This document shows, one piece after another, positions 23,914 through 32,877 of a stretch of 64,000 nt of DNA; positions within the stretch are counted from its first letter, which is position 1; each line of letters begins with the position of its first letter. Under the pieces are notes generated by a model, which was not told the origin of the DNA, did no database searches, and saw only the letters and a list, made by a program, of their open reading frames with translations. Source of the stretch: Dolomitihabitans soli (GTDB taxonomy: Bacteria; Actinomycetota; Actinomycetes; Streptosporangiales; Streptosporangiaceae); NCBI RefSeq assembly GCF_022213955.1, contig NZ_JAKNTW010000018.1:62001-126000 (forward strand), given 5' to 3'. The position numbers and the translations under genes are program-made.

Positions 23914-24483
23914 TCATGCCGATGCGGAGTTGATGGACTTCGAAAAGAGCTCCATCATCGCCCTGCCGAACTGCGGCATGTCGGGCCACCCCCGGCAGGA
24001 GACGAGGTTGCCGTCCACGACGTCGGGAGCGTCGACGACCGTCGCGCCCGCGTTCTCCATGTCACCGGTGATGGGGGGGAAGCACGCCGTCTTTCGACCC
24101 TTCAGCAGCCCGTACACAGCTGGCACCTGCGCGCCGTGGCACACCAGCGCGATCGGGAGGTCGCGCGCGAAGAAGTGCTCGGTGATGCGCCTGACGTCGG
24201 CGTCGACCCGGATCCACTCGGGGGCACGTCCCCCAGGGATGATGAGGGCGTCATAGCGCTCGACGTCGACCTCGGCCCAGGGCACGTCGACCGGCAACTT
24301 TCGGCCGTTCTTCTCCACGTAGGCGTCGGAGTTGGGGTCGAACTCGTGGATGACCAGCTGAACGTCACGCATCGTCCGTGACGAGACGTCAACGTCCCAG
24401 CCGCCCTCCTGCACGCGATAGTAGGGATACATGGTGTCGAGCTCCTCGGCGGCGTCGCCGGTCAGGAGCAGCGCTCTGGGCAC
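23914..24483 (-). CDS. DJ-1/PfpI family protein
   Basis: A 190-residue protein with the DJ-1 fold: YDALIIPGGRAPEWIR (acidic residue environment), PIALVCHGAQVPAVYG (nucleophilic Cys) and the C-terminal NLVSCRGWPDMPQFGRAMME. The family includes proteases, glyoxalases/deglycases and isocyanide hydratases. A role in handling reactive aldehydes would fit the aldehyde and alcohol dehydrogenases on the island. The GTG at 24483 is chosen because GAGGAG lies 6 bases upstream. A repeat-rich operator-like sequence lies just before it. Confidence 0.85.
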   Translation of the reverse strand: MPRALLLTGDAAEELDTMYPYYRVQEGGWDVDVSSRTMRDVQLVIHEFDPNSDAYVEKNGRKLPVDVPWAEVDVERYDALIIPGGRAPEWIRVDADVRRITEHFFARDLPIALVCHGAQVPAVYGLLKGRKTACFPPITGDMENAGATVVDAPDVVDGNLVSCRGWPDMPQFGRAMMELFSKSINSASA

Positions 24484-24514
24484 CTGCTTCTCCTCGCATC
24501 TGGGGCGGGTGAGG

Positions 24515-24546
24515 TGGATCCAATCCGATCCAATCCGATCCGATTG
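24515..24546. promoter_or_regulatory. Repeated operator-like sequence upstream of the DJ-1 gene
   Basis: An 8-bp palindrome TGGATCCA (24515-24522) runs into two direct copies of CAATCCGATC (24521-24540). The second forms an inverted pair CAATC-N6-GATTG (24531-24546). TGGATCCA-like palindromes are typical targets of GntR/FCD regulators. Such a regulator is encoded immediately upstream on the same strand. A related half-site, TCGGATCGAAT, overlaps the predicted promoter of the ABC transporter operon near 25402-25412. Confidence 0.45.
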
Positions 24547-24575
24547 AGTTAGCATTCCTCGGCCCAGCCCGCCCG

Positions 24576-25322
24576 TCAAGCCTCTACCGCCATTCCGTCC
24601 GCGCCCTTGGCCTCGTCGAACAATCGTCGGAACCGCTCGCCGGACAGCAGGATGTGCCGACGCATTGCGTAGGCGGCGGCGTCGGGGTCGCGCGCGGCGA
24701 TCGCGGCCAGAACTTCTTCGTGCTCGGCCATGGCCAAGTGAGTGACCTGGGTGTCGTGGAGAAGCCGGAACAGGTGCACGTGCGTGTGCAGGCGAGCGAG
24801 CGCTTCGCGGATGACCTGGTTCTCCGCGCTCAGGGCGACGAGATCGTGAAAAGCGGCGTCGCGTAGCCCGAAGGCGCCATAGGCCATGGGCCCGTTGCCC
24901 CCCTCCAGCTCCGCCATCTCCTCCAGCATTCGTCGCAGACCGGCCACCTGCTTCGAGGATGCGCGTTCGGCGGATCTGCGCGCCGCTGCCGGCTCGAGGA
25001 GCAGGCGGACCTCAAGCATGTCCTCGAATCGGTCACGGGTGATTTGGGGGGGAATGCGATAGCCGGCATGGGGCACACGCACGACCAGGCCCTCGGCCTC
25101 CATGCGGTTCAGAGCGTCTCGGATCGGCGTCTGCGAGACCCCCAGCTCTCGCGCCAGGACGTCGATCGTGACGCGGGAGCCAGGCTCGATCCGTAGCGAC
25201 ATCAGCTGTCCGAGCAGCGTGTCGTACACCTCGTCGGCAAGCCGGCGGCCGCGAGATCTTCCCGGCGGCATTCCGCTCGCCATGGCTCCACGGCGCCGCG
25301 CGATCATCGCTTCGTCGTCCAT
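24576..25322 (-). CDS. GntR family regulator, FCD (FadR) subfamily
   Basis: A 248-residue regulator. Winged helix-turn-helix: LADEVYDTLLGQLMSLRIEP, then LARELGVSQTPIRDALNRME and GLVVRVPHAGYRI. An all-helical FCD effector domain follows, with the metal/ligand residues in RDAAFHDLVALSAEN and HLAMAEHEEVLAAIAARD plus AMRRHILLSGERF. The ATG at 25322 lies 12 bases after an AGGA. The open frame extends far upstream without another good start. It is divergent from the ABC importer operon across 389 bp and probably represses it. The ligand is likely the imported compound or an acid derived from it. Confidence 0.88.
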   Translation of the reverse strand: MDDEAMIARRRGAMASGMPPGRSRGRRLADEVYDTLLGQLMSLRIEPGSRVTIDVLARELGVSQTPIRDALNRMEAEGLVVRVPHAGYRIPPQITRDRFEDMLEVRLLLEPAAARRSAERASSKQVAGLRRMLEEMAELEGGNGPMAYGAFGLRDAAFHDLVALSAENQVIREALARLHTHVHLFRLLHDTQVTHLAMAEHEEVLAAIAARDPDAAAYAMRRHILLSGERFRRLFDEAKGADGMAVEA

Positions 25323-25388
25323 CGTGACGTGAGGTCCTTTCTTGCGTCTTCGGGAACCTGTTGACATCGGTCGCAACGCTGCGGGATG

Positions 25389-25417
25389 TTGACGCTCCCA
25401 CTCGGATCGAATAGGAA
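25389..25417 (+). promoter_or_regulatory. Predicted promoter of the ABC importer operon
   Basis: TTGACG (25389-25394), a 17-bp spacer and TAGGAA (25412-25417) make a good housekeeping-type promoter reading toward the solute-binding-protein gene. The spacer carries the half-site TCGGATCGAAT shared with the operator region near 24.53 kb. The leader would be about 285 bases. It contains a 33-codon open frame (25495-25596) of doubtful meaning. Confidence 0.4.
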
Positions 25418-25711
25418 AGGTGACGGATGCCAGCCATCCTTCACCCATCGGGGAACCGCCCGCCATCGCTCCGCTTCGATCAGTTGGAGCTCCCATGAGC
25501 ATGCTCGACGTCCTACTCGGTTCGCCACCGGGCCGCACAAGGACCGAAGGACTTCTCGACTGCCTGAAGCCCCATGACGTCGCGACGTACTCGTGACGCC
25601 GGTCCGCGGGTCAGCCCCTGCGACAGCCGGCAACACGCCTGAACCCAGCAACTGCTCGGCGAAGCACGCAGCAAGGCTCCAGAAGTCCCCACCCAGAAAG
25701 CAGGCAAGAAG

Positions 25712-27139
25712 ATGCGGTATCCAAAGCGAATAGGACGGCTGTCCGTTCCCGGTCGAAAGGTGCAGCTGGCGACGGCGGCCATGTTAGTGGCCACGACCGT
25801 GGCGGCTTGCGGCGGCCAGGACGACGGCGCGAAGGCGAGCGCCCCCAAGGCACCGGCGACCATCCCGGAGCTCACCAAGGACCCGCTGACCCTCAGCTTC
25901 ATCTGGTTCGACTGGCCCCCCGCCCACGCGCTGGAAGCCTTCGCGAACGCGGAGTACAAAAAAGAGCGGCCGAACGCGACCATCAAGGTCAACACCGTGC
26001 CGAACGCGAACTGGCACGACGCGATATTCACCCAGTTCGCAGCGCACAAGACCGACTTCGACATCCCGATCCTGGACTCGCAACACATCGGCGAGGCCGT
26101 GACGAACGGCAACATCCTCGACATCACCGACTTCGTCAAGACGAACATCGACGTCAAGGCCTACAACCCGTACCTCCTGGCGGCCTACGGCCAATTCCCC
26201 CAGGCGGAAACCGGCAAGCGCGACGAAAACGCCAGCCTGTACGGACTGCCGCTGCTCGGCGACACCTGGACGATGATCTACCGCAAGGACCTGATCGGCG
26301 ACAAGCCACCGCAGACCTGGGACCAGATGATCTCAGTCGCCGAGAAGTGCCAGACGGACCACCCTGGCGTCAGCGGGCTGGCTTTCCACCAGGCCAACGG
26401 CTCCGACGCCGCGGCCGTAACCTACAACACGGTCAACGGCGTCTACGGCGGCAACCTCTGGGACTCCAAGACGCGCAAGATCGACGGCGTCCTCAACGAC
26501 ACTGCGGGCCAGGAGGCGATGGACGTCCTGGTCAACAAGATGAAGCCGCTGACCGCCAAGGGCTCCGGCAACTGGTTCATCGACGAGGTGAACGCGGCGG
26601 TCGCCCAGGGCAAGGCATGCATCGCGTTCAACTGGATCGCCGCGAGCGGCGGCCTGCTTGACCCGAAGCAGTCGACGCTCGGCACCACGCGGGAGCAGAT
26701 TCTCGACAAGCTGGGTTTTGCCACCCTGCCGAGCCAGAAGACGAACCTGGTGCCTCTCGGCGGCATGGGGATGCACGTGTCGGCCTACTCCTCCAAGACG
26801 AACCAGGCGGAGGCCCTGAACTTCATGAAGTGGTTCGAGCGGGCTGACATCCAGAAGAAGTGGGCCGCCGCTGGTGGCGTGCCATCGCGTAAGGACGCCC
26901 TGGAGTCGCCCGAGTTCCTCAATGCCGGGCCGTTCAACCAGGTGTACACCGACTCGGTTCCGCGGATGCGGGACATGTGGAACGTGCCCGAGTACGCGCG
27001 CCTCGTCGACATCGAGAACACCAACGTGAACGCGGCTCTCAACGGCGCGAAAAAGCCGAAGGATGCGCTCGACGACATCGCCAAGGAGCAGCAGGGCGTA
27101 CTCGACTCCGGCAGCCGCAAGGGCGGCGGCGGACTGTGA
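25712..27139 (+). CDS. ABC transporter extracellular solute-binding lipoprotein (family 1)
   Basis: A 475-residue lipoprotein. It has a basic N-terminus, a hydrophobic stretch and the lipobox TTVAACGG with the lipidated Cys near residue 34. The mature part has family-1 (carbohydrate/polyol) features: YGLPLLGDTWTMIYRKDLIG, then QANGSDAAAVTYNTVNGVYG and MGMHVSAYSSKTNQAEALNF with AADIQ-like helices. It captures the substrate outside and delivers it to the two permeases that follow. The stop overlaps the start of the first permease (GTGA), so the genes are translationally coupled. It leads a five-gene transporter operon. Confidence 0.9.
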   Translation: MRYPKRIGRLSVPGRKVQLATAAMLVATTVAACGGQDDGAKASAPKAPATIPELTKDPLTLSFIWFDWPPAHALEAFANAEYKKERPNATIKVNTVPNANWHDAIFTQFAAHKTDFDIPILDSQHIGEAVTNGNILDITDFVKTNIDVKAYNPYLLAAYGQFPQAETGKRDENASLYGLPLLGDTWTMIYRKDLIGDKPPQTWDQMISVAEKCQTDHPGVSGLAFHQANGSDAAAVTYNTVNGVYGGNLWDSKTRKIDGVLNDTAGQEAMDVLVNKMKPLTAKGSGNWFIDEVNAAVAQGKACIAFNWIAASGGLLDPKQSTLGTTREQILDKLGFATLPSQKTNLVPLGGMGMHVSAYSSKTNQAEALNFMKWFERADIQKKWAAAGGVPSRKDALESPEFLNAGPFNQVYTDSVPRMRDMWNVPEYARLVDIENTNVNAALNGAKKPKDALDDIAKEQQGVLDSGSRKGGGGL

Positions 27140-28086
27140 GTGACCCCGCCCCTCTGACGACCGACCACCCCGGGCAGGCGGCGTCCGCGACGCCGCCTGC
27201 ACCGGGTCGGTCCCGCCGGTTGAGCGACCGCGGGCTCGCCGTGGCCTTCATCTCCCCCGCGCTGCTGCTGTTGCTCGCAATGTCGGTGTTCCCGTTGCTG
27301 TGGGCGTTGTACCTGTCTTTCACCGACTACTCGGCCACCCGCGGGGGGCCCGCCCATTTCATCTGGTTCGAGAACTACACCGCCATCCTGACTTCGGCGC
27401 AGGTCCACCTGAGGGCCTTGACGACGTTGATCTACGTGTTCGGCGCGGTCACCCTGCAGACCGTGCTCGGTTTCGCCATCGCCTACCTGATCTCACGGCG
27501 CACGCACGGGCGAGGACTGCTGACCACTCTGTTCCTGGTTCCGATGATGCTGTCGCCGGTCGTGGTCGGGCTGTTCTGGCGATTTATGCTCGACGCGCAA
27601 TTCGGCGTGATCAACAGCATGCTCGGCTCGCTCGGCCTGGGGCAGGTGGAGTGGCTCACCCGGCAGCGAACGGCACTGATTTCCCTGATCGTGGTCGACA
27701 CCTGGCAATGGACGCCGTTCATCATGCTCATCGCACTTGCGGGCCTTACCGCGGTCCCCAAGTACTTGTACGAGGCCGCCTCGATCGACCGGGCGTCCGA
27801 GTGGTTCCGGTTCCGCACCATCACTCTTCCGCTGGTGTGGCCGCTGCTCCTCATTGCCGTGTTGTTCAGGGCCATCGAGGCCTTCCGGCTGTTCGACCTC
27901 GTCTACATCCTCACCAGCGGAGGTCCGGGGGTCTCCACCGAGACGTTGTCGTTCCACGTCTACAAGGTCGCGTTCCTGGGCTTCAACACCGGAACCGCCT
28001 CGGCGTACGGGATCCTCATGGTCCTCATCGTCATCGTCCTCACGCAGCTCTACCTGCGCTACTTGAACAAGCTCAAGGAGGACTGA
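27136..28086 (+). CDS. ABC transporter permease (MalF/UgpA type)
   Basis: A 316-residue integral membrane protein with six segments. The start is GTG at 27136, overlapping the previous stop by 4 bases. The family opening is AFISPALLLLLAMSVFPLLW, and the cytoplasmic coupling loop YLYEAASIDRASEWFRFRTI with TLPLVWP is the EAA motif that docks the ATPase. It forms half of the membrane channel with the next permease. The operon order solute-binding protein, permease, permease, ATPase, ATPase resembles glycerol- or polyol-type importers with two different ATPases. Confidence 0.9.
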   Translation: MSDPAPLTTDHPGQAASATPPAPGRSRRLSDRGLAVAFISPALLLLLAMSVFPLLWALYLSFTDYSATRGGPAHFIWFENYTAILTSAQVHLRALTTLIYVFGAVTLQTVLGFAIAYLISRRTHGRGLLTTLFLVPMMLSPVVVGLFWRFMLDAQFGVINSMLGSLGLGQVEWLTRQRTALISLIVVDTWQWTPFIMLIALAGLTAVPKYLYEAASIDRASEWFRFRTITLPLVWPLLLIAVLFRAIEAFRLFDLVYILTSGGPGVSTETLSFHVYKVAFLGFNTGTASAYGILMVLIVIVLTQLYLRYLNKLKED

Positions 28087-28997
28087 TGGCCGTCTCCGTC
28101 GACGAGGCCGTGTCCACAGGTCCTGTCCGGGATCACACGCCCTCGGCGCGCCGCTTCGGCGGCCGGGGCCGCTTCGTGCTGGAGGTCGCGCTGCTGACCG
28201 TGCTGGCCGTCGTGATGCTCTTTCCGGTGCTGTGGATGATCGAGACGTCCATCAAGGAGAACCGGGACGTCTACGCCATCCCGGCCAAGTTCTTCGACTT
28301 CAAGGTCACTATGGACCATTTCAAGGACGTGTTCGTCGCCTCCGGCGGCGGTCGTTCGACCTTGTCCGTCTCGTTCCTCAACTCCGTCGTGGTCGCCGGG
28401 GTCTCCACGGCGCTGGCCACCGTGCTGGGGGTCCCGGCGGCCTGGGCCTACTCACGCTTCGCCGTGAAGGCCAAGAAGGACCAACTGTTCTTCATCCTGT
28501 CCACCCGCTTCATGCCGCCCGTGGTGGTCGTGATCCCGATCTTCCTCATGTACCGCCAAGTCGGACTCATCGACACCCAGCTCGGCCTGATCCTCATCTA
28601 CACCGCGTTCAACGTCCCGTTCACGATCTGGATGATGAAGGGGTTCGTCGACGAGGTGCCCGCAGAGTACGAGGATGCCGCCATGCTCGACGGCTACACC
28701 CGCTTGCAGGCGTTCTGGCGATTTACCCTTCCCCTGCTCCTGCCCGGCATCGCCGCGACGGCGGTCTTCGCACTCATCTTCTCGTGGAACGAGTTCGTGT
28801 TCGCCACCTTCCTTACCTCCAGCGACAACGTGCGGACGGCCCCACCCGCCATCGCCGGCCTCATCGGTGGAACCACTGTGGACTGGGGTCTCGTGGCCGC
28901 CGCCTCCGTAGTGTTCGCCCTACCGGTGCTCGTCTTCGCCTACCTGGTGCGCAAGCACCTCGTCGCCGGTGTGACGCTCGGGGCGGTGCGACGCTGA
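28086..28997 (+). CDS. ABC transporter permease (MalG/UgpE type)
   Basis: A 303-residue membrane protein, second half of the channel. The start ATG overlaps the preceding TGA by one base and follows a perfect AGGAGG. Typical MalG-type signs are LFPVLWMIETSIKENRDVYA near the N-terminus and the EAA loop VPAEYEDAAMLDGYTRLQAF, then WRFTLPLLLPGI. Six membrane segments are visible, with the last near LVFAYLVRKHLVAGV. It is tightly coupled to both neighbours. Confidence 0.9.
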   Translation: MAVSVDEAVSTGPVRDHTPSARRFGGRGRFVLEVALLTVLAVVMLFPVLWMIETSIKENRDVYAIPAKFFDFKVTMDHFKDVFVASGGGRSTLSVSFLNSVVVAGVSTALATVLGVPAAWAYSRFAVKAKKDQLFFILSTRFMPPVVVVIPIFLMYRQVGLIDTQLGLILIYTAFNVPFTIWMMKGFVDEVPAEYEDAAMLDGYTRLQAFWRFTLPLLLPGIAATAVFALIFSWNEFVFATFLTSSDNVRTAPPAIAGLIGGTTVDWGLVAAASVVFALPVLVFAYLVRKHLVAGVTLGAVRR

Positions 28998-30064
28998 TGG
29001 CGGGCATCGAGGTGACCGCCCTGCACAAGCGCTACCCGGACGGGACGGTCGCAGTTGATCACGTGGACCTGTCCATCGGCGACGGCGAGCTGTTCGTGAT
29101 GCTCGGCCCTTCGGGTTGCGGCAAGACGACCACGCTGCGGGCCATAGCCGGCCTGGAGAGGCAGACGACGGGCGACATCCGCATCGGCAACACGCTGGTC
29201 AACGACCTGCCGCCCGCCGAGCGCGACATCGCCATGGTGTTCCAGTTCTACGCTCTCTACCCGCATCTGAGAACCCGCGACAACCTGGCGTTCCCACTGC
29301 GGGCCGAGGGACTGCCCAAGGCGGAGGTGCGCGAGCGGGTCGACGAGGCCGCCCGGCTGATGCGGCTCGGTCCGCTCCTGGACCGGCGACCGCGCCGGCT
29401 GTCCGGCGGGGAGCAGCAGCGCGTCGCGCTTGCTCGCGCCCTGGTGCGACGACCGCGCGCATTCCTCATGGACGAACCTCTCACCAATCTGGACGCGGAG
29501 CTGAGGGCGGACATGCGCACGGAGATCAAGCACCTGCAGGGGGAGCTGGGGACGACGATGGTCTACGTCACCCACGACCAAGTCGAGGCGATGTCGCTCG
29601 GTCACAGAATCGCCATCCTCAACAAGGGCCGCGTCGAGCAGATCGGCACGCCGCTGGAAGTGTACGACCGTCCGGCGAGTCTTTTCTGCGCCGCATTCAT
29701 CGGCTCCCCGCCGATGAACCTGATTGAGGTGGAGGTGGCCGACGGGAAGCTGCGCAGTCAGAGCGGACTGGTCCTCACGCCACCGCCAGGCCTGCCGCGC
29801 GACCGTTGCCTGGTCGCAGGCGTCCGGCCGGAGGCGCTGGAAGTCACAGAACCAGGGGCGGAACGTTCGGTCCCGGCCCGCGTGGTCTCGGCGGAGTGGC
29901 TGGGCGACGAAATCATCTACGTGGTTGACCACGGCGGCCAGCGCGACGTACGGGTTCGGATGCCATCGACTGTCCGTTTCGCTGCTGACGCACCGGTCGG
30001 GCTGCGGCACTCCGGCGGGCCCCCGCCGGTCTACGACGTGAGCACGGAAGAGCTGGTGGCCTGA
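28997..30064 (+). CDS. ABC transporter ATP-binding protein (MalK/UgpC type), first of two
   Basis: A 355-residue ATPase. Walker A is LGPSGCGKTTTLRAIAG, the signature is RRLSGGEQQRVALARALVR, Walker B is AFLMDEPLTNLD and the switch is YVTHDQVEAMSLG. A C-terminal regulatory MalK-type domain follows from about residue 240 (VAGVRPEALEV, SAEWLGDEIIYV). The Q-loop reads MVFQFYALYPHL, with Phe in place of the common Asn. Its start overlaps the previous stop (TGATG). It presumably forms a heterodimer with the next ATPase. Confidence 0.9.
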   Translation: MAGIEVTALHKRYPDGTVAVDHVDLSIGDGELFVMLGPSGCGKTTTLRAIAGLERQTTGDIRIGNTLVNDLPPAERDIAMVFQFYALYPHLRTRDNLAFPLRAEGLPKAEVRERVDEAARLMRLGPLLDRRPRRLSGGEQQRVALARALVRRPRAFLMDEPLTNLDAELRADMRTEIKHLQGELGTTMVYVTHDQVEAMSLGHRIAILNKGRVEQIGTPLEVYDRPASLFCAAFIGSPPMNLIEVEVADGKLRSQSGLVLTPPPGLPRDRCLVAGVRPEALEVTEPGAERSVPARVVSAEWLGDEIIYVVDHGGQRDVRVRMPSTVRFAADAPVGLRHSGGPPPVYDVSTEELVA

Positions 30065-31140
30065 TGGGAACCGTGGCAGTGCACGGGCTGTGCAAGTCCT
30101 TCGGTAAAGTCCAGGCCCTGGACGGGGTGACGCTGGACGTGCCGGACGGCTCGTTCTTCGTCGTGCTCGGACCCTCCGGGGCAGGCAAGACGACGACCCT
30201 GCGAGCGATCGCCGGCCTTGAGAAGCTTGACGCCGGGTCGGTGCATCTGGACGGGAGGGACGCGACCGGTGACGCCCCGGCCGCACGCGACCTGGCCATG
30301 GTCTTCCAGAACTACGCCCTCTACCCGCGACACACGGCGTACGAGAACATCGCTTCGCCGCTGCGGGCACGCCGCTGTTCTTCGAGCGAGATCGCCGCTG
30401 CCGTCGAGCAGATGTCGAGCCTGCTGCACATCGAACGTCTGCTGCAGCGTCGTCCGGCGCAGTTGTCGGGCGGTGAGATGCAGCGTGTCGCCCTGGCCCG
30501 GGCGCTGGTCCGTCGCCCGCGCGCGTTTCTCATGGACGAGCCGCTGACGAACCTCGACCTCAAGCTCCGCGTCGAGATGCGCACCGAGCTCACCCGCATC
30601 CACCGGAGCCTCGGAGCAACCTTCGTCTACGTGACCAACGACCAGGTCGAGGCCCTGTCCATGGCCGACCAGGTCGCGGTCCTCAAGGAGGGGAAGGTGC
30701 AACAGGTCGGAACGCCGACCGAGGTGTACGAGCGTCCAGCCAACCAGTGGGTCGCAGGCTTCGTCGGGAGCCCGCCGATCAGCCTGCTCGCCTGCCACGC
30801 CGAGGGAGATCGTCTGGTCGGTGCGGAAGGCTGGACGCTGCCGCGGCCCAGCTGGACCACGGCTGAGGACGGTCGTACGCTGCTGCTGGGCCTGCGCGCG
30901 GAGGACCTGTCCGTCGAGCAGCGTGGGGACGCGTCGTTGTCGGGGAAACTCTACGGGCTTGAGCCGCTCGGTGACCGAACGGTGGTCGACGTCCGAGTGG
31001 GGACGGAGATTGTCAAGGTCAAGGCACGACCCACCGTCACCGGTACGCCGGGCGAGCGGCTGCATGTCACGGTCGACCTGGACCGTGCGCACCTGTTCGA
31101 TGCGGGCACCGGGCTGTCGCTGTCCGAGGCCGGGCAGTAA
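30064..31140 (+). CDS. ABC transporter ATP-binding protein (MalK/UgpC type), second of two
   Basis: A 358-residue ATPase closely related in layout to the one before it. Walker A LGPSGAGKTTTLRAIAG, signature AQLSGGEMQRVALARALVRR, Walker B AFLMDEPLTNLD. The switch reads YVTNDQVEALSMA, with Asn where the catalytic His is normally found. That loss suggests this subunit has a degenerate ATPase site and that hydrolysis relies on its partner. It has a MalK-like C-terminal domain (LLLGLRAEDLSV). The start codon overlaps the preceding stop. Operons with two such ATPases recall the GlpS/GlpT pair of glycerol importers. Confidence 0.9.
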   Translation: MGTVAVHGLCKSFGKVQALDGVTLDVPDGSFFVVLGPSGAGKTTTLRAIAGLEKLDAGSVHLDGRDATGDAPAARDLAMVFQNYALYPRHTAYENIASPLRARRCSSSEIAAAVEQMSSLLHIERLLQRRPAQLSGGEMQRVALARALVRRPRAFLMDEPLTNLDLKLRVEMRTELTRIHRSLGATFVYVTNDQVEALSMADQVAVLKEGKVQQVGTPTEVYERPANQWVAGFVGSPPISLLACHAEGDRLVGAEGWTLPRPSWTTAEDGRTLLLGLRAEDLSVEQRGDASLSGKLYGLEPLGDRTVVDVRVGTEIVKVKARPTVTGTPGERLHVTVDLDRAHLFDAGTGLSLSEAGQ

Positions 31141-31169
31141 CCGCGCCGGGCGGCAACGGCAACATGCGC

Positions 31170-31340
31170 CGGCACGTGGCAATCGAGCCTCGGCGGACCG
31201 TCACCGGTGAGCACGGCCTGACGACGCTGAAGCAGCCATGGCCCGAGAAGGCGATCGGTGGCGCGGGGCGTCGCCCTGCAGCCAGGGCCAAAGCCACGTT
31301 CGACCCGCTCGGCAACCTCGACCCCGACGAGGTCGTGTGA
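31170..31340 (+). pseudogene. FAD-linked oxidase (GlcD type) C-terminal remnant
   Basis: An open stretch without a start encodes TVTGEHGLTTLKQPWPEKAI, then AKATFDPLGNLDPDEVV and TGA. This is the C-terminal end of D-lactate/glycolate oxidase (GlcD/VAO) proteins, where GEHGIGxxK and LDPxGxxNPGKV are conserved. Everything upstream, including the FAD domain, is lost. It fills the gap between the last transporter gene and the aldehyde dehydrogenase, suggesting a flavoprotein gene was once part of the operon. Confidence 0.65.
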
Positions 31341-31416
31341 CCCGTTCGTCAACGCGCGTGGCGCGATCGCTGAGGTCACGCTGGACATCACCAAGAACAT
31401 CACAGGAGGCGACGCA

Positions 31417-32877
31417 ATGAGTGACCCGATGAACGTCCTGGCCCCCGAGCACCGGCGGCTCCGGATTGGCGACGCCTGGCGCGACGCCGCCAGCGGTGCC
31501 ACCTTTGTCGTCGAGGACCCGGCCACCGGCAAGACCATCGCCGAGGTGGCGGACGCCGACGTCGTTGACGGGCTCGCCGCTCTGGACGTGGCGAGCAAGG
31601 CAATGGCGGAGTGGGCGGCGACCCCGCCGCGAAAACGGTCAGAGTTGTTGACCGCGACGTACCGGGCACTGACCGAGCGATCCGAGGAGGTCGCCCGGCT
31701 GATAACGCTCGAGATGGGCAAGCCGCTCGCCGAGGCTCGGGGAGAGGTGGCCTACGGCGCCGAGTTCTTCCGTTGGTTCGCCGAGGAGGCGGTGCGCGTC
31801 GAGGGGCGCTACAACACCGCTCCCGCTGGTGGATATCGCATCCTCACCGTGCCGAAGCCGGTCGGACCGTGCGTCTTCGTGACGCCCTGGAACTTTCCGT
31901 TGGCCATGGGTGCCCGCAAGATCGCTCCTGCGCTGGCGGCGGGCTGCACGACGATCACCAAGCCAGCAGCCCAGACGCCACTCACCATGCTGTTCCTGGC
32001 CCGCATCATGGAGGAGGTCGGCGTTCCCCCGGGCGTCGTCAACGTCGTGACAACCGAGCGTGCCGGCGAGGTGGTCTCAGCATTGCTAGCCGACCGTCGG
32101 ACCCGCAAGCTTTCGTTCACCGGGTCGACCGAGGTCGGGCGCGTGCTGCTACGACAGGCGGCGGACAACGTGCTGCGCACCTCCATGGAACTGGGCGGCA
32201 ACGCGGCCTTGATCGTGTGTGCCGACGCGGACCTGGACGTCGCGCTCGACGGTGCCATGGTGGCCAAGATGCGCAACATCGGGGAGTCCTGCATCGCGGC
32301 CAACCGAATCTACGTCGAGGAGCCGGTGCGCGAGGAGTTCACGGCGCGCTTCGCCAAGCGGATGGGCGCGCTCTCGGTGGGCCATGGTCTCGACGACGGC
32401 GTGGACGTCGGGGCGTTGATCGACGAGGCCTCGGTCACCAAGATCGACGAGCTCGTCGCCGACGCGGTCAATCGCGGCGCCCGTGTCTTGGTGGGCGGCG
32501 AGCGTCCGGACGGGCCGGGCCACTTCTACCCGCCTACGGTCCTCGTCGACGTGCCCGAAGACGCGCGGATGCTGGAGGCGGAAATCTTCGGCCCGGTGGC
32601 GCCGATCATCTCGTTCACGTCCGACGACGAGGTAATGGCGAAGGCCAACGACACCGAGCACGGCCTGGTCGGATACGTCTTCACCCGTGACCTCCAGCGG
32701 GCGCTCCGGTTCACCGAGGGGCTAGAGACGGGGATGCTCGGCATCAACCGTGGTCTGATCTCGGACCCGTCAGCTCCGTTCGGAGGCGTGAAGCAGTCCG
32801 GGATCGGCAAGGAGGGGTCGCACGAGGGCATCCTTGAGTACCTCGACGTCACCTACGCGGCGATCGACCTACCGTGA
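31417..32877 (+). CDS. NAD(P)-dependent aldehyde dehydrogenase, succinate-semialdehyde type
   Basis: A 486-residue enzyme. Cofactor domain: VTPWNFPLAMGARKIAPALA and FTGSTEVGRVLL. The catalytic Glu is in SMELGGNAALIV and the catalytic Cys in NIGESCIAANRIYV. The SCIAANR context and length match the GabD group, which oxidises succinate semialdehyde or similar omega-acid aldehydes. The ATG at 31417 follows AGGAGG at 7 bases. The stop overlaps the next frame (GTGA). With the iron-type alcohol dehydrogenase downstream it would convert an alcohol through its aldehyde to the acid. Confidence 0.9.
   Translation: MSDPMNVLAPEHRRLRIGDAWRDAASGATFVVEDPATGKTIAEVADADVVDGLAALDVASKAMAEWAATPPRKRSELLTATYRALTERSEEVARLITLEMGKPLAEARGEVAYGAEFFRWFAEEAVRVEGRYNTAPAGGYRILTVPKPVGPCVFVTPWNFPLAMGARKIAPALAAGCTTITKPAAQTPLTMLFLARIMEEVGVPPGVVNVVTTERAGEVVSALLADRRTRKLSFTGSTEVGRVLLRQAADNVLRTSMELGGNAALIVCADADLDVALDGAMVAKMRNIGESCIAANRIYVEEPVREEFTARFAKRMGALSVGHGLDDGVDVGALIDEASVTKIDELVADAVNRGARVLVGGERPDGPGHFYPPTVLVDVPEDARMLEAEIFGPVAPIISFTSDDEVMAKANDTEHGLVGYVFTRDLQRALRFTEGLETGMLGINRGLISDPSAPFGGVKQSGIGKEGSHEGILEYLDVTYAAIDLP

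Noticed and set aside
25495-25596. 33-codon open frame in the leader of the importer operon, with a GGAG upstream
   Set aside because: Too short to judge, no regulatory codon run or hairpin pair seen, and composition could arise by chance.
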